Below are positions 23,052 through 35,047 of a stretch of DNA of 39,940 nucleotides, piece after piece. The position numbers and the translations under genes were made by a program. Positions within the stretch are counted from its first letter, which is position 1. Every line of letters starts with the position of its first letter. The stretch is from Mesotaenium endlicherianum (Eukaryota > Streptophyta > Zygnematophyceae > Zygnematales > Mesotaeniaceae). The stretch spans positions 884,624 through 924,563 of the forward strand of contig WELA01008917.1 in assembly GCA_009602735.1 (NCBI GenBank), read 5' to 3'. Below the pieces are notes generated by a model. The model was not told the DNA's origin. It made no database searches and saw only the letters and a program-made list of their open reading frames with translations.

Positions 23052-23335
23052 CAGTCCAAACTCAGCTTCCCGTCACAGTGCTACATAATGGTGTTAAGTA
23101 GCGGAGACCTCTGCAGGTGTAGTCAATTCTCTTCCTTGTGTGGATACATCCGCAGAACCATCCATAGCAAGCAGATTAATTGCACTTCATACTGTAGTTC
23201 TTAGCAAGGTAATAGGCGTTGTAGGTTCTTAAGGAACAGGACGAAGAAGCGTGAAAAGAAGAAGAACCATTTTTCGGGTTTCTTGATCTTTGCGACTCTT
23301 TCTCACGAGTTGTCATCAATTGTAGGGCGACTCTG

Positions 23336-23344
23336 GTATATAAA
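23336..23344 (+). promoter_or_regulatory. Second candidate TATA box for C2 gene
   Basis: TATATAAAG lies about 100 bases upstream of the ATG at 23441, a better distance for a short 5' UTR than the site at 23041. Confidence 0.4.
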
Positions 23345-23440
23345 GCTGTTGAACAATCTCATCTGAGCGCCCAAGGTTGATGTAGGTGGTAAATAAAGTG
23401 ATACTTCAAGGATTTGAGCACATCTAAAAAGAACTGTAAC

Positions 23441-24438
23441 ATGCTTCTCCCAGCTCTCGATATATTTGGGGTAAGAAAGTGGTATAATTGGGACACTTTG
23501 GGTCCACTGAAGGAGGCGAAGAAACGTGGAGGACTAAGTGCTGGAAAAGTACGCAACTCCGGTGGTCAAGCCGAGGCTGCAAACGGATCCCAACGAAAGT
23601 TGTATATAGAGATTCTGGGGCTAGAGGGTTCACTTGGCGCGCTAGAGAGCATTGCCAAGGAGCGTCGTGTTGCTAGGTTGCCGCCTGTTCTTGTTGTCAA
23701 GGTAAGCACGAGCATTGAAAAATCCTGGCCGCTTTTATCTGGTAGTCCTCGTCAGCATCTAGCAAGCGCTGGACTGAAGCTTCTTGCGTACTCCAGAGAT
23801 ATGATTCTTGAGCAGCCAGAGCTGTCCAATTTTGTCACTGAGGGGCTAAGCAGGTCGTCTGAGAGCTCCTCAAGATTTGTGGCAACTTCTTCTTCTGGTG
23901 ACAAGCACCCATTGTATGAAGACCATGTCAAAGTGAAGACGATTTTGCTGCTTTTGGTGTGTGGCTGGTCCCCCATGAGCCACGAGCGTGCTGGTTGGAG
24001 GACTGGAACAAAAGAGCAAACTATATGTGGATATAAGAGGTGTTCTGTGCACAGCATGTGCTCCTTCAGAAACAATGTGTGTGCAGTTCAACTCATCTTT
24101 CGTTCCTTGCTCGCCTGTTTAAATTGCTGCAGCTTGACAGGGAGCTTCAGACGAGTCAGAAGGCTTTGGAGAAGGCCTTCAAGGTCCAAGAAGATTCGAC
24201 AATTGTCTGCAAAGACCAGAAGTTTGAGTTCGCGCTCCCAGCAGCAGAGGCGCCGTCAGAGCTCCAGCTCTACGTGTATGGGCGGAAGACTTTCCGGAAA
24301 GAGAGACTGCTGGCATATGCTCGCGTGCCCTTGGACGAAGTGATGTTGACTGGAGAGGGCAACCCTGTCGCTCCTCTGACGAGCAGGATTGGCGAACTGC
24401 CGGTGCATTTCTCTCTGGCCCTGACGTGCTCCAGCTAG
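23441..24438 (+). CDS. Small C2-domain protein (2 exons)
   Basis: Exons 23441-23701 and 24133-24438 join at VVK/LDREL in phase 0 (AAG/GTAAGC and TGCAG/CTT) and give about 188 residues. From residue ~45 the chain follows a C2 beta-sandwich: RKLYIEILGLEG (strand 1), LPPVLVVKLDRELQTSQKA, then KDQKFEFALP, LQLYVYGRKTFRKERLLAYARVPLDEV near the end. C2 domains bind membrane lipids or proteins. Few of the usual loop Asp residues that bind Ca2+ are present, so Ca2+-independent binding is more likely (inference). The protein is a single domain with a short N-terminus. The start is the first in-frame ATG; a short intron inside the first exon (GT at 23471) or an upstream first exon cannot be excluded. 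Confidence 0.75.
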
Positions 24439-25639
24439 GGATTTCAAGATTGTGTCAAGGTAGTGATTGAAGGTTTGAGAGGTATGGCAGGTTGAAGCAA
24501 GCCTTCACTAGAGGTGTACGTGCACGCTGATCGTGATTGTGTACATTTGGTGTCTTATCATTGATCAGAAGGTATTTATGTAGCAGCTGCAGTTGCCAGC
24601 TATAGATGCTTCCAGTGCGTATCGGGCTGCATTCGCTTCCCTGAAAAAAATCATGATGTGACATGCACTAGCTTGCCTCGTCGCAGGCCGGAGTGTAGTG
24701 GAGCTGAGGGAGAATCACATTGTGGCCTGTGTGCTCAGGTATCTATAGCTGACAAGTAGCAGAATGGGGTTGGATACATCCATTTGGTATGAGGTTGAGG
24801 TTTTAGCTGCCTCTAGATGTTACGAGGCTGCACAGATTGAATCTGATTGAAGCGACATGGCCTGGATGCCTTCACATGAAGATACTCTCAGCTTCGGGTA
24901 ATGGATATTGTGGACTTAATCTAATGACTCTTTGAGCATTATCAGTATCTGCTCAATTGTCAAGTCGTAGCAGTGATGCTGACCCTTGCAGCAGGGGCTG
25001 TTCCTGAATGTAGTCGGTATGTGAACTATAAATACGCAAGCGAATTCAACTCTGCAAGAAGAGACTGTTTAATCTTGCTTCAAATCAAATTTGCAATTGC
25101 CCTCACTCACAGAATACAGCATGTCAAATTGCCAAATGTATGGCTCCCAGCCTGCCGAAATGACATGTATTTCCAGCCGGTTGAAATGCAGCGCAGTGGC
25201 ACGTTGGATCTTCTGAAGGGGCTGAAAGCGCCGAAGATGCCGCTGCATCATCTGCTTCAGCCACTTACTGACTTCTTACAGTGTAACCAAACCCGCCTGC
25301 AAGCTGCGCGCTAACTGTACCTCAAACCCGACATGGATCCTGGCTGCTGCTGCTGCTGCATCCGTGAGAGACCTACTCGTCTGAGCAGCGCCACACGTCA
25401 CACCCCCTCAGGGTACCTCCAGTGAGGCAACAACTGAAGAGAAAAGCCTTCAGCCAAGCTTCCAGTCGGCTCGGGAGCATCGCATGCTCGCTTAGCTGCT
25501 ACTTTCGCAGTCTACTTAAATGCATGCCTACGTGGCACGTTTACTTCGCATGCCCACCCGGCACTTTAACTGGCATGTCCACTTCGCACGCCCACTTGGC
25601 GCGTCCGCTTGGCACGTCTCCAGGGCACGCGCGTGCCTA
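24439..25639. other. Convergent intergenic region
   Basis: It holds the 3' ends of the C2 gene (plus) and the hydrolase gene (minus). It is AT-richer in the left two thirds. The frame 24973-25314 (plus) has no recognisable domain. CATGC/GGCACG-type words recur at 25515-25640, next to the hydrolase stop codon. Confidence 0.5.
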
Positions 25640-28600
25640 CTAGGCAGTCTTCAGGACCTGGTCGGGAAGGGGCGCCCCCTCTTTGCCCCCCGCTCCGATC
25701 AGCTCCGTCAGAATCGGCCGGTGGTACTTGGGGTCGGCGAGGAAGAGGTGGCCCTCCTCCGACAGCTCGTGGTAGGCGATGGCCGGCAGCACGCGCTTGG
25801 CGTATCGCTGCAGGGGGGGGGGCACTATCCAGTCGTCGGCTCCCTGCCAGATGTGAAGGGTGCCCTCGAAGGGGCCCTCGCCGCTCAGATCGATCTCGCT
25901 GATGTCGAAGCCCCAGTCGCCACTTGTCAGCTTGAGGTCTCTGTAGATGGACTCCACGGGGCCTTGCCGCAGTGCCTCCGCCAGTACCTGGGTGCAACCG
26001 TGTGCGCGCGCACAAGACACATGCAGACACACGCATGACACACAAACAGTCAGATAGGCACGCAGGCGCACACATGCACAAAGGGTGAGCAAGCGCCTGA
26101 GGAGCAACGGGTGCTTGCTCGGACCAACACTTGGGAGCAAGCACAACACACACGCTCAAGCACATACCTCAAAGCAGCAGCCACGCGCGAGGACACACCT
26201 GAGAGCAATGTCCACACGCGCACACGCGCACACACACACCGTTCAACCAACTCTAAAAAGCATCACACCCTGGAACAAAGCCCTCCCCTTGCCGACGAGT
26301 CTCAAGGACGGCCACAGCAGCCGACGTACCCACGCTCAGCAGGAGCCGCGGGGACAGAAGCAAACACTCGCTGTATCAACGAGTCAAACTTGCCACCTCA
26401 TAGCTAACATCTCAAGCGAGAGCGCAATACAGCACTTCCACTCCTCCCACATACGCGACGTGCTCTCTGCCAAGGAACAGACGGCAACGCTCTCACCAGC
26501 TCCAACACACACAGACAGGCTCCAGAACTCGCTAGTGACAGGCAAAGGGCGCCGACATGGCCATGGCCTAGGAGGCGAAACCCCTTCACGCTAGGAGGAC
26601 ATGCCAGGCGGCATGCCAGGAGGCTATCGTGCATTTTGACGGACGAGATGTGCAGCCCTGCGAAGGAAGAGAGAGGTCGTCGAGGTTAGAGCACGCAACA
26701 GACAGAAAGAGACAGCACAGAGAGAGGCAGCGGAAAGAAGAGAGAGAGTGCGCGCGCGCGCGCGTATGTGGCTCACGGCTTCAAAGGGCTCCTTGGGCAC
26801 TTGAGCCAGGAGCTCCATGTCGCGCTTGCCCGACTTGATGTTCCACGTCTTGTAGTCGGACCAGCTGCCGCGCTTCACCAGCCGCTGGCTCATCCACCAG
26901 TGCAGGACAGCTGGCGCATGGTGGGCCACCAGGATGGTGTAGCGGTCGGGGTTGACGAGGAACTTCCACGCGGCTTCCGCCTCGTCGCCCTTCTGGGTTT
27001 GCGCCCAGAAGCTGCCAGCTGGCGCCGCCATTGTGACGCCTGCCAGCCTGGCACAAACACACGCGCGCAGAAAAGGGGAGGGCCCGCCCAGGCGGGGCAC
27101 ACACGTTGTCATGCGTGGGCCTAACGAATGCACACAGCGACGTATGACACCTGTCGGCTGGAGGTTGGATTTCTCTTTTGACCCTCTTAGGACTCGGACC
27201 ACGGACCAGTCACCTCCCTGCAGCTGGCACTGCGATGTCTCTCAAGGTGCACTCCACAGCGGCCGAGCCTGAGGGGCAAGGACTCAAAGCCCCCCTGAAG
27301 ATGCCAAGGCTGAGGCGCAGAAACCCGAAACCCTAAGTCGCGGCTGCAAGTGGGCTGCAAGTAGTGAGCCCTAAGCCCTACTGCCGATGCAGTTGCCACG
27401 TGCCCCGCTCCCACCTGCCACGCTCCCACCTGTCATGCTTCACCCCTCACGCTTCACCTCTGACCCTCCGCCTACTGCGCTCCACTCGCCAACCGCCACC
27501 TGTCACGCCTCGTCAACTGCAAAGTTAGCCCCGCCGGCAGCGCCCAACCTGCACGCGCTCCTGGTTTCCCCAGCAGGCAAGAGTTGCAGCAGAGGCGGAG
27601 CACACACACACTAGGAGCTTAGCTCACGCCCCACGCTCCTCCCGGCTCCCTTTGCGGCTCTTAGTGGACCATAGATCTGTTCTTGCCTCCCTTCCGGCGC
27701 ACGGGCTCATCCAGCTCTCACGCAAGGCGGGTGAGCTCACGCCCCACGCCCCCCTCCCGCTCCCTCTTAGGCTCCGAGCTGACCACAACTGCTCGACCTC
27801 CTCCTTGTGGAAGCACGCTCTCTGCCAGCCCTCTCTTGCTCGCCCCGACTCCTGCTGCCCAACCAGGGGCTGCTGCGCCTCCTCCTTCCAGTGCACGCAC
27901 ACTGCCAGCTGTCTGTCTCCCTCTCCGCCCCCACTCCAGCTGCCCGATGGGTAGGCCAGTTGTAGTGTTCAGACATGCCTCGTCGTGCTCTACTTCCTTC
28001 CTCTTTCCCCAATGTATCCCCCTCCCAGTCCCTCTTTCCTTCTGTCTCCACCTCCCCCTCCTCCTGCCCCTTCCCCTCCCCCACCCCCTGTATAATTTAC
28101 ACTCCAACACCCCCAGCACCCCCGCACTCGAATAGACCCTTACCAACCCCAAACGCCAAAGTTGAGCTGGAGCGCGCCAGCTCAGACTGGGTGGGTTGCG
28201 GACTGGATGAAGACCTCAACCGGAGCCGCACCACTCACCGCCGCAAGAGAGGAGGCGGAGAGCACGCGTGGGCGGGTTGGCACAACAAATCAATCCGGCT
28301 CCCATGTGTGCCGACCGACGACCCGCCTATGATGCTGCAGCCCATGCTCGTCGGACTTTCAGCGCCAAGCCGGGCCAGGCTGGGCCCTAACAAAGGAGGC
28401 TGCATTGCGGGGAAACAGAGGGAGCCTGCTTCGATTCGACGGTGCGACGGCGGATCAACCCACGCCCTACCTGTGCTGCTGCGGTCCGGGCCCAGCGTGA
28501 ACGCGCAAGGAGCTACCTAGGCTACTGCCATACGGGCCCAGTGTGAACTGACAACTAGCTATCTGCGCTATTGCAATGCAGGGCCCAGCGTGAACACGCA

Positions 28601-29413
28601 ACGAGCTACCCAGGCTACTGTTGTTCAGGCCCCGTGTGAGCGAGCTAGGAGCTTCCATCACTGTTGAGTTACAGGCCCAGTGCAACAGGCCCAGAGTGAA
28701 CGCGCACCAGCATGCACGCACGCCCGCATGCAGGCACGCACGCACGCACGCACACACCTACCTCTCGGGAATGTATCGCAGGGCCGCCCACGCGGCGTAG
28801 CCGCCCAGCGAGACGCTGAGGATGTGGAACTTCTCCCCCATGCGCAGCAGGTCCGCAATCTCCGCGATATCTTCCGCCTCGCTCTGGAGAGTCCTTTGGG
28901 GGTGCGGGTCACTCTGCCCGTAGCCGGGGCGGTCATACGCCACCAGGCGCACTCCCAGGCCCTCCAGCATCGCCTGCCAGCCGGCCCGGCCAATCAGCAA
29001 GCACCAAGCACACACACACGTACGCACGCATGCACGCACACGCAGGCAGGCGGGCACACGCACGCACACGCATACGGACACGCACACACGCACGCATGCG
29101 CACGTACATAACCCAATAAGGGACGAGTCGACGACACATCAGCAGGAGGCTTTTGTAACTGTCGATGCGACTGCAGTTTGCTGCTGCTGCCGCTGCCGCT
29201 GCTGCCCAGCACCGCCGCCACAGATTCCTTGTGTCTCTTTGGGGCTGCCCCTTCAAGTGTGTGCTCTGTATGTGATCCTTTTGTATTGAGGTTGACAGGT
29301 GCCAAATGTCAAGGACTATCCCCCGTTTACACACGCACACGCGCACGTGTGCCTGTATGTGTGTGCGCTTGTCGTTGTTTTGTGTGTGTGTGTGTGTGTG
29401 TGCGTGTGCGTGC

Positions 29414-29467
<54 letters not shown>

Positions 29468-30587
29468 ACGCGCTTGCGTGTGTGCACGTGTGTGTGCGCG
29501 CGTGCATGTGCCCATGCGCGCATGCAAACGTGTGAGGCGAGCCGATACGGCGCAGAAGCAGAAGCAGCGTGCATGCGAGCCAGGCGGAGAACCCCAGTGT
29601 CTAAATGTGCCAGTTGGGGGACAGGCCTCAAGAATGGCATGCAGGCCCAGGAGGGTGTGGTGCCAGGTGGGTGCAGAGTGCCAGGCAGCCGGCGCCAAGT
29701 GGCGTCTGAGGAGGAGTACAGAGAGTCGCGGAGTCTCAGCCAGCGCCGCCGCGAGATTGACAGATCTCTACAAGCTGGTGAGTGGGGCAGATAAAAACTG
29801 TCCTTTGCCTCCGCATGCGCTTCTGGTAGAGAATGGGAAGGAGGAGGAAGTGCCCCAGGGGAGGAGGAGCAAGCAGCGCCGCTTGGCGCGATGCGTTGCA
29901 TGGGTGAGCAGTATTGTGCGGATTGCGGCGGCTGACTAGGCCCAACTAAGCCCACGACCTGGCAGGCTGAGCCGCCGCCACATCACTTCCCAATGCGGCT
30001 TCTAAGGGCTATGAGAAAGCTGCAGGCAAAGTGACCTCCCCCTCAATCGTACGTCTCAAACATTTTGAACGGGTTTTTTTCCTCTAAAGAAAGGTGGATT
30101 GAGCATGCATCATTAGGAGCCTTTTAAGGGCTCCAAGAGATTGCAACGTAACCAGTACTAAGAATCCATTCGCTTGCAATCAAACATATAGAAACTCACA
30201 AATATGGTTACTTCTTGAGGAGCAAGCGAGCAAGCTTTTTGAAGCAGTGCGGAGGACGTGTGGCACGCTCTCAAGGCATCACAAGCTGCCCTGAGGCTGC
30301 GGTGCTGAAGGGTTGCAGAGGCCGCCACGTGGCGCGTACCTGTGTGCCGAAGCCCTTGGCCCACACGCGGCACTCCTGCCAGGCGTGCAGCAGCAGCACG
30401 TTGTACTCTGCTGACGAGGCGGAGGCTCCCACCTCCTCGTACGCCACGTGGCGGCCGTCCCTGAGCTGCACCCGCGCGGCTGTCACATCCCCTATGGGTT
30501 TGACCGGCGGAGTGTACGTGAGGTTCTGGTAAAAGACGTTACCCCAGACGGCGATGACAAGGATCACCAAGGAGGGGTAGAGGTACC
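25640..30587 (-). CDS. Plant-type alpha/beta-hydrolase, membrane-anchored (5' end missing)
   Basis: Minus-strand exons 30340-30587, 28762-28973, 26777-27047 and 25640-25987 all join in phase and give about 358 residues plus stop. The order matches a family of plant alpha/beta-hydrolases of unknown substrate. A hydrophobic helix ([14 protein letters not shown]) comes first, then [15 protein letters not shown] and LLLHAWQEC (oxyanion region). Next are [18 protein letters not shown], the nucleophile elbow [55 protein letters not shown] (catalytic Asp) and [11 protein letters not shown] (catalytic His). Ser, Asp and His are all present, so an active esterase/lipase-type enzyme is likely. Two oddities: HA replaces the usual HG, and S-x-S-x-G replaces G-x-S-x-G. 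The first coding exon, with the ATG, was not found; the acceptor at 30588-30589 shows one is missing. A degraded copy of the 30587 exon start lies just upstream. Confidence 0.92.
26742..26766. repeat. GC dinucleotide microsatellite near splice donor
   Basis: GAGAGAG runs into a GCGCGCGCGCGCG tract ending about 10 bases from the donor of exon 26777-27047 of the hydrolase gene. It may be variable in length. Confidence 0.7.
28688..28757. repeat. GCACGCACG tetranucleotide tract beside hydrolase exon
   Basis: Imperfect CGCA/CACG tetranucleotides abut the splice donor of exon 28762-28973. A similar tract (CACGCACGCA, CACACG) lies on the other side of that exon at about 29010-29108. This exon is thus bracketed by microsatellites. 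Confidence 0.8.
29380..29466. repeat. (TG)n microsatellite, about 87 bases
   Basis: A nearly pure TG/TGCG dinucleotide run within the hydrolase intron 28974-30339. The long open frames here in several phases are artefacts of the repeat. Alternating purine-pyrimidine sequence can form Z-DNA. Confidence 0.95.
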
Positions 30588-30785
30588 CTGCAAGATGCCA
30601 GAATAACGACAGCAACGACACCAGGCAATGTCATTATAAAGAAGCAGGAACTCGACATTATCCCAGATTGCGGGATCGGGAGTCACCAAGGATGGGTGGA
30701 GGTTCCCTGCAAGGGTGCCAGGATAACGACAACAACGACACCAGCAACACCTGACGATGTCGCAATGAAGGAGCAAAAACTGCTG
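30541..30785. repeat. Tandem duplication of hydrolase exon start with its splice acceptor
   Basis: The blocks 30541-30660 and 30661-30785 are diverged copies of each other; the words GTCACCAAGGA.GGGT, CCCTGCAAG and ATAACGACA.CAACGACACCAG are shared. On the minus strand the real copy reads CTTGCAG/GG TAC CTC TAC CCC TCC. The second copy reads CTTGCAG/GG AAC CTC CAC CCA TCC. The duplicated exon piece encodes [17 protein letters not shown] in one copy and NLHPSLVTPDPAIWDNV in the other, so the copy has lost the membrane-helix character. It could be a pseudo-exon. Confidence 0.8.
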
Positions 30786-33550
30786 GACAATGAAGGCCTT
30801 GGCCTGCCTGTGAAGGGATTAGAAGCAGCTGAACGGATAGAGAGGGGGAAACAGAGTCTCCTGCATAAACGCCTCTGATCACTCCTAGGTGCCCATGTTT
30901 ATGTGCTTGTAACCCCAAGATAGTATGTCGACGATGGAAAGTACGTTGGCATTGCATTCACTATCCTCCTTTTGTGTTTAGAGGTCACACATATTGCGCG
31001 CAACTATCTCTCCTGTTCTCTAGACCTAGACCTGCACCTCGACGACGAGGGAACTGCTTGCTCATGACTCTATATTTGAAACGTGGGGCCCAGATAGCCG
31101 ACTGGGATCCGCTGAAGCCAACTTTTTAGCTATGCCAGTCATTGCACCCTAAAGCATGCATCATCACAGTACTAGAAGAGCCAGTTTTCTGAGCTTGCAC
31201 GTGATGACCGACAGTTGAGTTTTGGAGGAAAATAACTCGTGAAACTGCATGCCACTATGTGATAGTGAGCCTCTGAAATAAATTTCCGCTGCCTCATCAG
31301 CGCTCACCAAGAGGAATGTAACATGCCATGTTTGACGTTCATCAACAAGAGAACTAGAAATGTAAGCGGGTGGTGCTACATTGTCTCCCTCGCGTCCAGC
31401 TTCAAAAGCATAACACACTGGATACTCAGAAGATAAGGACAATGCAATATGGCAGAAATGTTTTTTACCAGTACATTTCCCATGGATTCATCTTAATAAT
31501 TAAGCTCTACCTGAATTTGCAGCTGCCCTCTTACTGCTCTCCGCCACACGCCGTTTAATCGCGGCTTGACGGGCTCTTTCCTGCGGGGTGATAGTTTTAA
31601 CTTTCTCCATTGGAACAAGCTGAAATTCAGCCCTGAGGAGAGAACACAGCGCCCTACACAGCCACGGTATTCAAATATGGACTTCTACCTCGCCACAATG
31701 CCGGTCCCCTTATTTCCTCTTAGTGTGAACTTGAGGCTTGAAGAGCTAGACTTCATACCAGAAGCCTCGAGTGGCCTCGGAGGATATGGTGGTCCCCGTG
31801 CTCTTCTTTTTGTACGGGCCCCACGTGATATTTTGGCCCAAATAGATTCGCCGGTCATTCACACCAATTCGCACCGAAGTTGTATTAAGTTCCACGCCTT
31901 TGAGGACCACTTTACTGTAATACAGATTGACCTGTATGTGTGCAATGAGTCATTTAGGGACTCTTTTCTCGCGCGCGTCAAAAAACATAAGCTATACTAC
32001 TTGCTGCCCGGAAATTATGGAACACAAAAGATCTGAAAGCTGATACGAGCTACAATTTTAAGGCCTGCCATTTTGGCGTTTGAATTGGTTTGAAGGCAAC
32101 CAGCGCAAGGAGACACGCATGGGCAACACTTGCATCGACCTTCCTCTAATTGTTTAAGAACCCTGCACTGGTGACTTGATACACGGAAATAAGAACGTCC
32201 TGTGACCCTTCCAAAGCCGAAAATCTCTCAATTTTGTGGTGAAATAAATGGGCACATTTTAGTCAGTTATCAAGGTGCATTGTTTGAAGAAGTTGCCGGT
32301 TCATTTGCTTGAGCGCAAGCACTGGGATTGGTTTCAGTTCAGATGATAAAACTTGGATAATGAAATGCGTCCTCCATGGTGCTATGTTGACCTTGTTTTG
32401 AATACAATTCTGAATCATTGTCCTGCTACATTGGTCCTAAGCAGTTGAAGTCGCAATCACCTGCTGCAACTCCCCATTATATTTAAGAGACAGGTCTCTT
32501 CGCGACCTCACGGCCATGGCTCGAAAAGAGCTCTCAGGATGGGTGAAACAAATGAAGGTGGTTCTTTGCTCTTACACCACTCAACAATTGATGTATTGCA
32601 GACGCAAGTGCTTTCACTGCGAAATAAGGACATTCGTAATCACTTGCTGAGTTGCCGGATTGTAGAGACCATGATTGCAAAGTTATCAAAAAAGAATAGA
32701 CTTGGCCTCCTCATGCCTGGGCTTTCAACTCACGAGAGATGAGTAAACCTCGAATGCTGTTGCAGTTTATGCAACGGGGCAAAGCTCAAGAAGAAGCTGT
32801 GGTGAAGAGCGCACTGGAGGAGAAGGCTGCGGAGCAGCAGAACGACGAGCACTGGGTAGCTGCAGCAAGTGACCCAACCCTGGCCTCGAAAAGATGGTGG
32901 GTAGTCGCACATGAAAGGACATGCCTCTGCAGATTTCGTAGCCTACTCAGACAGCTGCTGGGCGTGGGCGTTTCTTCAGGTTATGTTTCGCTTGACAAGG
33001 TCACGCTGACAAAGTCAAGTCGTCGGCGTATAGTTCTTAGTACTCGTGTGATTCTGATCGGCAGTTTCCTTGGTGAGGGCCCATCAGATGGTGCAATTTA
33101 TCACCTTTCAGAGTTTTACTGGACAATTTGGTTTGTCCAAATACTGGTGCAGGCCTACATTTGATTCACACAAACAAGTCATACGAGAAGGTTCTAAAAG
33201 AAGGTGGGCCGAATATTTGTCTTCGATTCTCGCATGACTGGAGGTCTCTGTGAGAGACTTCTCCTTCATTTGCAGTGGCAATTGCAACAAAAACCTTGCA
33301 CTCTCCTGCACCTCTTCCAATTGTCATCCAAAGCCCAAATTGTTGCAGCACTCAAGCAGGCAAAGTCCAACCTTCATCCAAACGGCATATTTTGGCTGAC
33401 GTGCCGCATTGCATTGTTTGCTAGTTCTCTCCTTTCTCCATGGGGAATCCTTCATCCAATGTACATCCAGTCTAGAAAACCTTTTTCTCGCGCCATGCCG
33501 CTGCGTAGCATGTGTTTGAGTTGGGCTTGGCCCTCAGGGTCCCCATTCAT

Positions 33551-33750
33551 CGTTAGATTTAGGGTTAAGATTTTCCTTAGGGTTGGGGTTATGGTCTAGG
33601 CTCAACTGGAGGCTTTTGGAAACCCTAAAATTACGTTCTTCAGGGTCAGGTGGCAGAGCTCAGGCTCTGGGGCTTTGTTCACAGGGTGCGCTCTAAGGGT
33701 GAGCATCAGTCAGGGTTTTCTGGCTAAGGGTATGCAATTTAGGGTTTGAG
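33551..33750. repeat. Scattered telomere-like TTTAGGG motifs
   Basis: ATTTAGGGTTAAG, CTTAGGGTTGGGGTTATGG, AACCCTAAAA (reverse) and ATTTAGGGTTTGAG occur within 200 bases. These resemble the plant telomere unit TTTAGGG but are degenerate and not in tandem. Confidence 0.7.
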
Positions 33751-33859
33751 CCCAACTCGGGGCTTGTACAGGCGACCTTCGCTGACAGCAGCCTCCTCCG
33801 ATGCGTGTCGTTATTCTGTTCCGTGACAGTGTAGTCATAGTGGAAGGGGATCCCAGGCC

Positions 33860-34315
33860 TGGAGCCTCATCGGGGCGCATGGTGTTCGGGAGGCCTGACC
33901 CTCCGAGCAAGGTAAGGGTATGCCCTCTGTTTCTTTCAGGGTCTCTTCTCTCCATGTCCTGAACAGGTCTGCAGCCTTCCTTGAACTCTAGCTTGAAGAA
34001 GACAAGGTGTCCTCTGGCTGAGGCATGCCCGCTCTGCCTCTTTTGGAGGCCTCCTTTCTCTGCGAGCTGAGTTGTTCTGCATCTGTTCTTGACTTCTCAA
34101 CTTTTTGATGGAAGGATGTTCTCGATGTGGTGTGCCGCCCCTTCTGCCTTTTTCTGTATACCTCCTGTCTGCGTGTGCTGAGGATAGGCCTGCAGTCGCC
34201 CTTGACTTCTTACAATGGCTAGATAGAAAGTTGTTGATGGGGTACGCCCCCTCTTGAATTTCCAAGGCCTCGTTTTCTCCTGGTGCTGCAAGTATAAGCC
34301 TGCACCCTCCTCTCG
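33860..34315. repeat. Minisatellite of about 111-bp units (about four, diverged)
   Basis: Recurring landmarks are spaced about 111 bases. TCTGCAGCCTTCCTTGAACT, TCTGCATCTGTTCTTGACTT and CCTGCAGTCGCCCTTGACTT begin near 33967, 34077 and 34187, with CCTGCACCCTCC near 34298. Between them AGGCCTCCTTTCTCTGCG-like segments recur. No coding function is seen. Confidence 0.75.
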
Positions 34316-34450
34316 TTACGTGTGAACGGGGGCCTGTGACCATCAGTCAGACTGCACTCTTCAACTTTCCTCTACAAAACCTGGCGGGTGGCTGTACGTC
34401 AACACTTGGGGGTGACCATTTGTATCCTGTGTGTTAGGCCATCCCTGCAC

Positions 34451-34722
34451 GCGCCCAGTCGAAACCTATTGCTTGTCAAACCCTACGTGCCAGTCAAATC
34501 ATATGCGCTAGCCGAACTCTATGTGCCAGTCCAACCCTACACGTGCCTGTAGAAATAAGATAATGAGTGCAAGTAAAACCATGTGTGCCGGTCAGCCCCT
34601 GCGAGCCAGCCAAGTCCCTATGTGCCGATGGAAAACCAGGTGCCAGTTACACTGCGGGTGCCAGTCAAACCCCAGACACAAGTCAACCGCCAGGTGCCAG
34701 TCGAACCCTAAGTGTCGGTAGC
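34451..34722. repeat. Degenerate ~18-22 bp repeat, GTGCCAGTCAAACCCTA type
   Basis: Ten or more variants of (TG)TGCCAGTC(G/A)AACCCTA occur, with irregular spacing. Several units end in CCCTA, again telomere-like. Confidence 0.75.
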
Positions 34723-35047
34723 CCGCGACAGTCGGGTACAGTTTCGTCTTCGGCGAGCTCTTTGCAGCCATAGTCAGCCCTCAGACTGCAAGTTACCATG
34801 CCCTCTCAGACGCTTTCAAGTGGCTGGTGAGCCAGGGAACAGTCGCACTTGGGAGGTTGCTCGACATCAGACGCAGCTGTGGGGGCAGTCTCAATTACGT
34901 GTGAACAATTAAAATGACGGAGAAGGAGAACAGACGGACGAGTGGATCCGATTGTGGCCCTTCATGTTTGGGCAGTCTGTCATGAGGGAGGTAGTCAAAA
35001 ACAATAACAATGGCTTATATGTCAAAAAGTGTGGCACTCGCCTGCAG

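Larger units (their letters stand above)
22340..23440. other. Divergent intergenic region (two promoters expected)
   Basis: It lies between the start codons of the minus-strand deubiquitinase gene and the plus-strand C2 gene, so both promoters should be here. It contains a CCTAGG-type repeat (22750-22860) and two TATA-like sites facing the C2 gene. No other gene is visible. Confidence 0.6.
30588..35047. other. Gene-poor region between hydrolase and unknown plus-strand gene
   Basis: No gene is recognised. The left part (30800-33500) is AT-rich. The longest frames, 31566-32036 (156 aa) and 32739-33164 (141 aa), both plus, match no family I know and lack flanking exons I can support. The missing first exon of the hydrolase and the upstream exons of the 35048 gene should be in this interval. 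The right part contains telomere-like motifs and two minisatellites, annotated separately. Confidence 0.5.

Noticed and set aside
29178-29955. Open frames of 250-340 residues on both strands across the TG/CA repeat
   Set aside because: They encode only Cys-Val or His-Thr dipeptide runs from the (TG)n microsatellite in an intron.
31566-33164. Plus-strand frames of 156 and 141 aa as possible genes
   Set aside because: No family recognised and no exon partners or splice signals I could defend; left as part of the gene-poor region.
33860-34722. Tandem units considered as a CRISPR-like array
   Set aside because: Units are diverged along their whole length, without constant repeats separated by unique spacers, in a eukaryotic context.
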